A stretch of DNA of 64,000 nt from an uncultured Nitrospira sp. (GTDB lineage Bacteria; Nitrospirota; Nitrospiria; Nitrospirales; Nitrospiraceae), in assembly GCA_902500825.1 (NCBI GenBank), contig CABVRX010000001.1:1-64000 (forward strand). Reading direction: 5' to 3'. Position numbers and translations under genes: made by a program. Below, piece by piece: positions 42,070-49,571 of the stretch. How positions within the stretch are numbered: position 1 is the stretch's first letter; every line of letters begins with the position of its first letter. The notes under the pieces are model-generated. The model had not been told where the DNA came from. It ran no database searches and saw only the letters and a list, made by a program, of their open reading frames with translations.

Positions 42070-43209
42070 ATGTTCATACGACTTGTCCCGATCCTCAGCG
42101 CGTTGATACTGACAGGTAGTCTGTTGACTCCTTCCGGAGCCGATGCGGTGAGGATCAAGGATATCGGCGTGATTGAAGGGGTGCGCGAAAACCAGTTGAT
42201 CGGCTACGGGTTGGTGGTTGGTCTGGACAGCACCGGAGACCGCGTGATCGGTGGACAGTTCACGATTCAGGCGATGATGTCCATGTTGAACAAAATGGGC
42301 GTGAATTTGGTGATTGATCCCATTCAGTTACTGACCAGAAATATCGCTTCGGTAATGGTCACGGCCAAGCTTCCTCCATTCTCAAGACCGGGGATGACGC
42401 TGGATGCAGTCGTGTCGTCGATGGCGAACGCAAAAAGCCTGCAAGGCGGTACGCTCCTGCTCACGCCCTTAAAAGCGGCAAACCAACAAGTGTTTGCAGT
42501 CGCGCAGGGGCCGGTCTCAATCGGAGGTTTTCTCGGCGGAACAGGAGGGGCTGGAGGAGCAACGGTGGCCAAGAATCATCAAGCCGCCGGTGTGGTTCCC
42601 GGGGGAGCAATCATCGAGAAGGAGCTGCCGGTCAATATCGAATCGTGGGAAACGGTTTCCGTACTCTTACGACAACCTGATTTCACGACTGCCATCAGGG
42701 CCACCGAAGCTATCGAAAGTGCCTTCGGGAAAGGCAGCGCGATAGCCGTGAATGCCGGATCCGTCAAGGCCACGATTCCTCAAACTTTCCATGGCCGGGT
42801 CGTCGAATATATCGCCTCGATCGAGGGTCTGGATGTGGCCGTCGATTCTGTGGCCAAAGTCGTCGTCAATGAGCGGACCGGAACGGTAGTGTTGGGCGAA
42901 CATGTACGAATTTCCACATGTGCGATCTCCCATGGGAATCTCACGATCTCGGTCAAAAACACGCTGAATGTGTCGCAGCCGCCTGCGCCGCTTATCGGCT
43001 CTTCCGCGGGACAGACTACCGTCACACCGGATGTGCAGACGGAGATCAAGGAGCAGGAATCGCGACTTATAGTAGTAGATGAAACGGTGACATTGGGGGA
43101 AGTTGTGCGGGCTCTCAATGCAGTGGGAGTGACGCCGCGAGACCTCGTGGCAATACTTTCAGCTCTCAGGTCGGCCGGAGCACTTCAGGCTAATCTTGAA
43201 ATAATTTAA
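42070..43209 (+). CDS. flgI: P-ring protein FlgI
   Basis: 379 residues from ATG 42070. A signal peptide (FIRLVPILSALILTGSLLTP, then SGADA) is followed by the conserved VRIKDIGVIEGVRENQLIGY, GLVVGLDSTGDRV, and the C-terminal LGEVVRALNAVGVTPRDLVA. FlgI polymerises around the rod in the peptidoglycan layer with help from FlgA. In-frame codons from 41989 lie inside the preceding small gene and have no homology. It directly precedes flgJ. Confidence 0.95.
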   Translation: MFIRLVPILSALILTGSLLTPSGADAVRIKDIGVIEGVRENQLIGYGLVVGLDSTGDRVIGGQFTIQAMMSMLNKMGVNLVIDPIQLLTRNIASVMVTAKLPPFSRPGMTLDAVVSSMANAKSLQGGTLLLTPLKAANQQVFAVAQGPVSIGGFLGGTGGAGGATVAKNHQAAGVVPGGAIIEKELPVNIESWETVSVLLRQPDFTTAIRATEAIESAFGKGSAIAVNAGSVKATIPQTFHGRVVEYIASIEGLDVAVDSVAKVVVNERTGTVVLGEHVRISTCAISHGNLTISVKNTLNVSQPPAPLIGSSAGQTTVTPDVQTEIKEQESRLIVVDETVTLGEVVRALNAVGVTPRDLVAILSALRSAGALQANLEII

Positions 43210-43247
43210 GTATATTATTGATTTATATGGAATATATAGCACGAGAC

Positions 43248-43616
43248 ATGAGCCGAATTGCGCCGCTTACACAATCATACGTGGATCTTGGATTGGCCAC
43301 ACGCTCTGGTCGTCCTGACCCTCTCGTAAATCTCTCACAATCGAAGGACGCTGCCGAGGCACGTCAACAACTGGTCCGAGCTGGGGGGCAATTCGAGGCC
43401 TATTTTATCTCGTATCTACTGAAGGTGATGAGGGAAACGGTGCACGAAGGTGCCCTCGCCAATAAGCAAGGGGCGTATTTTTACTCATTTTATGATGAAG
43501 AGATCGGCAAACGGGCGGCCGAATCCGGAGGAATAGGCATTGCCAAGATGGTCCAGGAGTATTCGCAACAATATTTTCAGTCCTCTCCTCCAGGACACTT
43601 AAGTTCTTCAGAGTAG
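43248..43616 (+). CDS. flgJ: rod-binding protein FlgJ, without muramidase domain
   Basis: 122 residues matching only the N-terminal half of enterobacterial FlgJ: AGGQFEAYFISYLLKVMRET, then QGAYFYSFYDEEIGKRAAES, GGIGIAKMVQEYSQQYF. This part caps the rod during assembly; the peptidoglycan hydrolase half is absent, as in many single-domain FlgJ, so another hydrolase must open the wall. Start codons at 43227 or 43248 are both possible; neither has a clear ribosome site. The FliA-like promoter of flgM overlaps its 3' end. Confidence 0.85.
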   Translation: MSRIAPLTQSYVDLGLATRSGRPDPLVNLSQSKDAAEARQQLVRAGGQFEAYFISYLLKVMRETVHEGALANKQGAYFYSFYDEEIGKRAAESGGIGIAKMVQEYSQQYFQSSPPGHLSSSE

Positions 43617-43626
43617 AAACCGATAA
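43599..43626 (+). promoter_or_regulatory. candidate FliA (sigma-28) promoter of flgM
   Basis: TTAAGTTC (43599-43606) - 12 nt - ACCGATAA (43619-43626), the -10 differing from the enteric GCCGATAA in one base. Predicted start near 43633, 68 nt before flgM. flgM is a known FliA target in many bacteria. Confidence 0.6.
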
Positions 43627-43700
43627 GAGGTTCGATCGGGGTAAAGTTTATAACCCTCTCAGAACGCTGGGAGAAAAAACGCCGGAGAAGGAGCGGCAAT

Positions 43701-44006
43701 ATGCAGATTTCAGGTCATGGGAAGGTCGATCACCTTGCAAAGCTGTTGCTTGGAGTTCAGGAAATCGATGGCTCTGGGGGACGGCAAGCGGCTGCCCGTA
43801 CCCAGGTTGGTAAGGATGAGGTCCAGATTTCTGCCCAAGCGAAGGAGTTTCAACGGATTCGAGAGCTGGCCAACCAGCCTGATCCCGGGCGGACGGAACA
43901 TGTGGAGCGCATCAGACGCGCTCTTGACAGCGGCACATACGATGTCAGTGGCCGTGCGGTTGGAGATGCTCTCATGAAGCAGGTTCTGACCGACGCCATA
44001 CTCTAG
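43701..44006 (+). CDS. flgM: anti-sigma-28 factor FlgM
   Basis: 101 residues, slightly longer than enteric FlgM. A Gln/Ala-rich N-terminal part is followed by the family core (EVQISAQAKEFQRIRELANQ) and the C-terminal RIRRALDSGTYDVSGRAVGD, LMKQVLTD that binds FliA. FlgM holds FliA until it is exported through the finished hook. AAGGAG lies before ATG 43701. It precedes flgN by 126 nt without a gene between. Confidence 0.9.
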   Translation: MQISGHGKVDHLAKLLLGVQEIDGSGGRQAAARTQVGKDEVQISAQAKEFQRIRELANQPDPGRTEHVERIRRALDSGTYDVSGRAVGDALMKQVLTDAIL

Positions 44007-44132
44007 GATCCGTCTTTCCAGGCTCCTAAACACTCACTCGCCGTAGCTCTTTCTATCTTTTCCTCCGATGGAAGAGGGCGGAGGAGATGGACGGCGGAAT
44101 GCAGCGTACGCCTATGATGACAAGGAGTCTGT

Positions 44133-44648
44133 ATGCCCACGTCCACGTTCTTGCCGGCGATGACCCAGCTTTGCCGCTTGTTGCTCCAGGAAGAGGCCAC
44201 CTGTCATCAGTTGCTTGAGACGGTCCACGCAGAGCGAGCGGCCATCCGGACGCTCGCTATCACCGAGTTCCATTCCATCAACTGTCGTCGGCTGTCGATC
44301 CTAGAATCGTTGCAGTCTCTTGCCGATGAACGACAACGTCTTGTTCAAGAACTAGTGACGCACTATGGCCTTCGTCCGGAAGCGATGTCGATTCAGAACC
44401 TTATTGATAACGTCCAAGACCCTGCGTCAGAGGACTTACGGACCGTCTACCGAAGCTATATGACGGTAGCCAAGACCGTCCGCGATGAGATCAAGCAGAA
44501 CGTCGTGCTCATCGAAGGTATTCGCGGTGTGGTTGATCAAGCGTTGTCGACCGGCACACCCGTCGCTCCAGGAAGGGAACTGTATACAGCCGATGGGCAA
44601 TCGTTCGTCGCCGGCCGTGTCAACGTCCTCATTCATCAGCAGGGCTAA
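44133..44648 (+). CDS. flgN: FlgK/FlgL export chaperone FlgN
   Basis: 171 residues, almost wholly helical with heptads (LLLQEEATCHQLLETVHAER, RRLSILESLQSLADERQRLV), as in the FlgN family. The tail has the conserved FlgN-like IEGIRGVVDQAL. FlgN carries FlgK and FlgL to FlhA; both cargoes are the next two genes. Sequence conservation in the family is low, so the position 2 nt before flgK is strong support. Confidence 0.88.
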   Translation: MPTSTFLPAMTQLCRLLLQEEATCHQLLETVHAERAAIRTLAITEFHSINCRRLSILESLQSLADERQRLVQELVTHYGLRPEAMSIQNLIDNVQDPASEDLRTVYRSYMTVAKTVRDEIKQNVVLIEGIRGVVDQALSTGTPVAPGRELYTADGQSFVAGRVNVLIHQQG

Positions 44649-44650
44649 TT

Positions 44651-46678
44651 ATGATCGGACTCACATCTCTGTTTGATATCGCGAGAAGCGCGCTGACGAC
44701 TTCGCAGCAAGCGCTTGCCGTCATAGGACATAACGTCGCCAATGTGAATACGCCTGGATATTCCAGGCAGGAAACGGTGCTTACAGAACGTCCACCGCTG
44801 AACGGACAGCCCGGCATGGTGGGGACTGGTGTACAGGCCACGTCCATCAGGCGGTATACGGACCAATTCATCAACCGGCAGCTTACGACCGTACAGCAGA
44901 ATCTCGGACGCCTGTCGGTATCGCGAGAGGAGTTATTTCGGCTGCAAAACCTGTTTGGAGACAGCAACAATCAAGGCATCGCCGCACGGATGAACGATTT
45001 TTTCCGTGGTTTGCAAGATGTGTCTACCAATCCGGATGGGCTGGCGGCTCGTTCTGTTCTGTTGGCAAACGCCAGGCAGTTGGCGTCGAGTGTGAATCAG
45101 GTTTCCTCGGATCTCATAGCGGCGCGACAATCATTAAACTTTCAGGTCGAGCAGACGGTGACGGAGATCAACAGCCTGTCAAAACAAATCGCCGAGCTGA
45201 ATAACCAGATTGTTGCGGCTGAGGTGACGGGCCAGAGCGCCAATGGCCTCCGAGATCAACGTGAGCTCGTACTGAATGAGTTGGCAACACGCATTGATAT
45301 CACAACCGTGGAGTCCGGAACCGGTGCGTTGACGGTCTTTGCGGCACGGGGACAGATTCTGGTGGAAGGCACCTCCGTCCGGCAGCTGAATGCCGTCGAA
45401 GATCCGGACAACGACGGACTTTTTACGGTCGGCTATTCTACCGGGGGCACGCGTCCATTAAGCATCGCCCCATTGATCTCGAACGGTCGCTTACGCAGCC
45501 TGTTGGATGTCCGTGACACCACAGTTCGAGATCTGGAAGTCTCATTCGACCGCCTGTCGGCGACGCTGGCAAATGCGGTGAATAGTATTCATCGACAAGG
45601 GTACGGACTCGACGGATCGACCGGGCTCGATTTTTTTGGTCCTCCGACGGTGTCCACGCGTGCCATGACCGCCAATCAGGGAGCCGTCACGATCAATAGC
45701 AGCGTGATTACCGCGAACAGTCTGCTCACGTTTCACGATTATGAGATCCGGTTCTCTTCGGGATCCGCCTACTCCATCGTGGATGCGACGACCGGCGCCA
45801 CCATTAGAGGCAACTACACCGGCACGTCGATCACGCCACCATCATCGGACAATCCGTTGTCTATCGTGACTGGGACAAACGATACGCTGACGGTCACCGT
45901 CGATGGTGTGGCATCCGGCACGATCACACTGGCAGGCGCCGCAAGTCCTGGTTTGTCCTATACCTCCGGTACGGCCCTCGCGCAAGAAGTGCAGAACAAG
46001 ATCAATGCAGACGCCACGCTACAGGCGGCCGGGAAAACCGTGGCGGTGACTTATGACACTACGACCAACCGCCTGGTCATTGCATCGAATGATACGACAG
46101 CCTCGTCGGCCGTCAGCGTGACAGGGGGCACGGCCCGAACGTCGTTCGGATTGATCGCCGGCACCAGTACCCAGGCATCCGGCACCTATACAAGCCCGGC
46201 GACCCTGACATTCGACGGCCTCAGTGTGACGTTGACCGGCGCGGCGGCGGCAGGAGACGTTTTCGAGGTCGATTCATACAACCACACGGCTCGTGATCTA
46301 GCGGTCGCTCTGACGAATCCGTCGTCCGTTGCGGCTGCTTCCACACGAGCTGGTGTTCCGGGGAACAATACCAATCTCCTCTCGCTGGTTGCGCTTCAGC
46401 AGCGACGATTCGCGAGTCTGGATAATGGCACCTTGAACGACGGGTATCGGGCTATTGCGGCGGAGCTGGGCGTTGCTGCACAGACGGCCGACCGTGAAAA
46501 GGAAGCGAAGGAGATTTTGAAGGACCAGATCGAGACATTGCGGGCGCAGGTATCCGGCGTTTCTATGGACGAAGAGCTGGTGAATCTTCTTAAGTTCCAA
46601 CGAGGGTTCGAAGCCGCTTCACGGCTGGTACGTATTACCGACGAAATGTTCCAGACGCTGTTGTCGATCAAACCGTAG
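44651..46678 (+). CDS. flgK: hook-filament junction protein FlgK
   Basis: 675 residues, longer than enteric FlgK (about 550). N-terminal FDIARSALTTSQQALAVIGH, NVANVNTPGYSRQE and C-terminal VSMDEELVNLLKFQRGFEAA are the paired axial helices. A middle insert (about 370-530) is beta-rich and resembles a segment of FlgL in this window (TVTVDGVASGTITLAGA, then NKINADATLQAAGKTVAV). FlgK sits between hook and filament with FlgL. It starts 2 nt after flgN and ends 13 nt before flgL. Confidence 0.95.
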   Translation: MIGLTSLFDIARSALTTSQQALAVIGHNVANVNTPGYSRQETVLTERPPLNGQPGMVGTGVQATSIRRYTDQFINRQLTTVQQNLGRLSVSREELFRLQNLFGDSNNQGIAARMNDFFRGLQDVSTNPDGLAARSVLLANARQLASSVNQVSSDLIAARQSLNFQVEQTVTEINSLSKQIAELNNQIVAAEVTGQSANGLRDQRELVLNELATRIDITTVESGTGALTVFAARGQILVEGTSVRQLNAVEDPDNDGLFTVGYSTGGTRPLSIAPLISNGRLRSLLDVRDTTVRDLEVSFDRLSATLANAVNSIHRQGYGLDGSTGLDFFGPPTVSTRAMTANQGAVTINSSVITANSLLTFHDYEIRFSSGSAYSIVDATTGATIRGNYTGTSITPPSSDNPLSIVTGTNDTLTVTVDGVASGTITLAGAASPGLSYTSGTALAQEVQNKINADATLQAAGKTVAVTYDTTTNRLVIASNDTTASSAVSVTGGTARTSFGLIAGTSTQASGTYTSPATLTFDGLSVTLTGAAAAGDVFEVDSYNHTARDLAVALTNPSSVAAASTRAGVPGNNTNLLSLVALQQRRFASLDNGTLNDGYRAIAAELGVAAQTADREKEAKEILKDQIETLRAQVSGVSMDEELVNLLKFQRGFEAASRLVRITDEMFQTLLSIKP

Positions 46679-46691
46679 TGTCGAGGTTGCT

Positions 46692-48455
46692 ATGCGCGTG
46701 ACAGAGCTGCAGACCTTCGGCGTGCTCGCAAATAACCTGGCCAGGGCGCGCGCCAGAGCCCTGGAAATCCAACAGCAAGTGTCGACCGGTAAGTTGGTGC
46801 GCCAGCCGTCCGATGATCCCAGTGCGTTCAATCACATCGCATTAGACAAGGCCTCGCTTGCCGCAATTGAGCAACGGAAACGTAATATTTCGTTTGGGCA
46901 GACGAGACTGGATCTCTCAGATAACGCGTTAAGTCAAGCGATGACCTCGCTGTCCCGTGTGCAGCAGCTCGCCGTACAGTTTCGTAGCGATACGAACGGC
47001 GCAGCGGAACGAGTGATCGGGGCCAAGGAAGTACGACAATTGTTCGCGCAGCTTCAACAAACGGCAAATACGGAGCTGAACAATCAGCCGATCTTTACCG
47101 GCACGAGTACGCACGGACGGGCCACTGGACTGGCGATTACAACGCCCATGACCCTGACAAACGGCAGCAATGACACGCTCATCGTGACTGTCGATGGGAC
47201 CACATCCGGCGCGATTGATCTGACAACCGGGACGGAATCGTTGACCGGCGCTCAACTGGCGGCACGCGTGCAGAGCCGCATCAACGCCGATACAACACTG
47301 ATCAATGCCGGAAAGAGTGTAACGGTCACATTTGAGGGAGATCGTTTGAACATCGCCTCCGATTTGAGTGGCACGCAGTCAACCGTGCGTATAACCGGAG
47401 GCCTGGCCCGTACGGCGCTCGGATTCGCGGGTGGCAGTGAGACGACCGGCGGTTCGCCGTTTGCGCTTACCGCGACCGTTGCTTCGGCTGTCGGCAACAC
47501 GGGAGGAACTGTCGCGGGACAGGGGCGGGTCGTTGACGACAATGCCGCCACCTTGGACGACTATGTCATCCGGTTTACTTCGTCTACCACCTACGATGTG
47601 TTGAACGTGACGGCTCCGGTGACGACGTCGCGAGGGACGTCCAACGCCGGTGGCGCTGCCGTACTGGACGCAGGAGTGGTGAATGCGGCACAGCTCACGT
47701 TGCACAACTATCAAATCCAGTTCACGTCTCCGACACAGTATTCGGTGGTGGACCAGACGACCAGCACGACGCTGTCGTCCGGCAACACCTACGTGTCGGG
47801 TGAGGCGATTTCATTCGCCGGCTTGCGTGTTGTATTGAGTAACGGCCAACAGGGAGGGCCGCAAACCGGGGATACTTTTTCCGTCAGTCTGTCGCCCCGA
47901 AATGTCCTCACCAACCAGACCTATGTGTCTGGGGGCGAGATCAGTTTCGACGGTATTCGAATGGCATTGACAAATGCGACCGGCGCGCCGGCGACCGGCG
48001 ATCTGTTTTCCGTCGTCTCGGGTCTACAGTACCAGGGGGATGCGGGGGTTCATGCCATCGAAGTGGGAACAGGTCAGACTGTGCCGACCAATGTTGCCGG
48101 GAATCGGGCCTTTATCGCAGGCGGGACCGATATCTTTTCAGAGGTCAAACAACTGATCGGCGCGCTGCGTGGAAATTATCGACTGGGCATCAGCGATGCT
48201 CTGGGAGGGCTGAACCAGGGGGTGTCGCAGATTGCAGCGATTCAGGGAGAAGTAGGCGCGACATCGAATCGTCTGACCACGAGTGCGGCGCAGCTTGAAG
48301 AGGCTAAAGGCTTCTTTACACAGACGCTCTCAGAAACCGAAGACGTCGATCTGGCTAAAGCCATCTCCGACCTGACTCTCCAGCAATATGCGATCGAAGC
48401 GGCAAGCAGGACGTTGAGCAAGGTATTTGAGAACTCGCTGCTGAATTATTTATGA
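46692..48455 (+). CDS. flgL: hook-filament junction protein FlgL
   Basis: 587 residues, much longer than enteric FlgL (about 320). The flagellin-like N-terminus (VTELQTFGVLANNLARARAR, LEIQQQVSTGKLVRQPSDDP) and C-terminus (VDLAKAISDLTLQQYAIEAA, SRTLSKVFENSLL) are intact. The middle holds one segment like that of FlgK (VTVDGTTSGAIDLTTGTESL, INADTTLINAGKSVTV) and repeated beta modules (YVIRFTSSTTYDVL; YQIQFTSPTQYSVV). csrA follows after 139 nt. Confidence 0.94.
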   Translation: MRVTELQTFGVLANNLARARARALEIQQQVSTGKLVRQPSDDPSAFNHIALDKASLAAIEQRKRNISFGQTRLDLSDNALSQAMTSLSRVQQLAVQFRSDTNGAAERVIGAKEVRQLFAQLQQTANTELNNQPIFTGTSTHGRATGLAITTPMTLTNGSNDTLIVTVDGTTSGAIDLTTGTESLTGAQLAARVQSRINADTTLINAGKSVTVTFEGDRLNIASDLSGTQSTVRITGGLARTALGFAGGSETTGGSPFALTATVASAVGNTGGTVAGQGRVVDDNAATLDDYVIRFTSSTTYDVLNVTAPVTTSRGTSNAGGAAVLDAGVVNAAQLTLHNYQIQFTSPTQYSVVDQTTSTTLSSGNTYVSGEAISFAGLRVVLSNGQQGGPQTGDTFSVSLSPRNVLTNQTYVSGGEISFDGIRMALTNATGAPATGDLFSVVSGLQYQGDAGVHAIEVGTGQTVPTNVAGNRAFIAGGTDIFSEVKQLIGALRGNYRLGISDALGGLNQGVSQIAAIQGEVGATSNRLTTSAAQLEEAKGFFTQTLSETEDVDLAKAISDLTLQQYAIEAASRTLSKVFENSLLNYL

Positions 48456-48594
48456 GGAAGGGCGGGGCATCGGTCGCGCGTCGCATTCTTCTGATCATTC
48501 CGACTGATGGTGTCGCCCCCGTAGCAGCTTAAAGTTTCCGCCCGAGTAGGCCGAAGAGAGTTGAGACTCATACCTCTTGCCAAGGAAGGCCGGT

Positions 48595-48840
48595 ATGCTG
48601 GTGCTCAGCCGTCGATGTGGAGAAAGTGTCACGATCGGTCCGGACATCCGCGTGGTCGTGCTTGGGGTAAAAAGCGGCCAAGTCCGCCTGGGAATCGAAG
48701 CGCCGTCGGCGGTTGCGGTTCATCGGGAAGAAGTCTACGTGAGGATTCAAGAGGAAAACCGGTTGGCCGCAAAGACTCATGTGGTACCCATCGATGCATT
48801 GCGTCGCTTGATCCCTGCAAAAACCAAGATTGCTTCGTGA
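48595..48840 (+). CDS. csrA: translational regulator CsrA
   Basis: 81 residues. [20 protein letters not shown] then [35 protein letters not shown] is the CsrA core with the conserved N-terminal strand and the RNA-contact VHREE. CsrA binds GGA-containing leaders, in flagellated bacteria often the flagellin transcript. I start at ATG 48595. It is followed 10 nt later by fliW, its usual antagonist. Confidence 0.95.
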   Translation: MLVLSRRCGESVTIGPDIRVVVLGVKSGQVRLGIEAPSAVAVHREEVYVRIQEENRLAAKTHVVPIDALRRLIPAKTKIAS

Positions 48841-48850
48841 GGACACAATC

Positions 48851-49333
48851 GTGAAGTGCACAGCGACTCGTTTTGGGTCATTTGAAGTTCGCGACGAAAG
48901 CATCTTGACGTTCCCTTCAGGACTGCTCGGTTTCCCGGAGCAGCAGCGATATGTCATTCTGGATCATGACACCGAGGCACCCTTCAAATGGCTTCAATCG
49001 GTTGAAAAACCGGCGCTGGCATTTGTGATTCTGGATCCAGCCCTGTTTCACCCAGGCTATCAGATCGACATTCCCGCCGATGCTTTGAGTGAAATCGGAG
49101 CGAAGGAGGGTGAAGATCTAGCGCTGGTTGTGATTTTGACCATTCCCTCGGATGATCCTGGTCGCATTACCGCCAATTTACGAGGACCGCTGGTCATCAG
49201 CCACAAGACCAAACTCGGAAAGCAGTTGGTGCTCTCGGAAGATTTTCCCACTCGGCACCCCTTGTTTCCCGTCTCCGGACCTCCGTCGTCCGAGCTGGCG
49301 CAGGCTTCTCACCCTGTAGAATGTCGAGTCTAG
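48851..49333 (+). CDS. fliW: flagellar assembly factor FliW
   Basis: 160 residues from GTG 48851 (GAGG 9 nt upstream; TTG 48830 in the same frame is less likely). Conserved stretches: ILTFPSGLLGFPEQQRYVIL, FKWLQSVEKPALAFVILDP, LTIPSDDPGRITANLRGPLV. FliW binds CsrA or flagellin and couples flagellin synthesis to export. csrA is immediately upstream. Beyond its end the gap 49334-49571 lies between converging genes; I see no clear terminator there. Confidence 0.93.
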   Translation: MKCTATRFGSFEVRDESILTFPSGLLGFPEQQRYVILDHDTEAPFKWLQSVEKPALAFVILDPALFHPGYQIDIPADALSEIGAKEGEDLALVVILTIPSDDPGRITANLRGPLVISHKTKLGKQLVLSEDFPTRHPLFPVSGPPSSELAQASHPVECRV

Positions 49334-49571
49334 CCGACACGTAGCCTACCTGTTCTATTCCTCGCCCCGTCTCCTCAGTATCTACGCCATCGATCTTGAT
49401 GATCTGGAGAAGTCCTACCACGTCATGCGCCACCCCATGACCATGACTGCCTCCGCAGCTGACGTGTTTTCAAAGAAAACCTATCTGGTTTAACAGCATC
49501 AGTGAGCCGTTCAAATACTTATTTCTCATATCGTCATAGCGGAGAACTTGGTGTCGGGAAGATTGAATGAC

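Noticed and set aside
43642-43649. Exact TAAAGTTT, the enteric FliA -35 box, before flgM
   Set aside because: Eleven bases downstream reads AGAACGCT, with no resemblance to GCCGATAA. The TTAAGTTC-N12-ACCGATAA site just upstream fits better.
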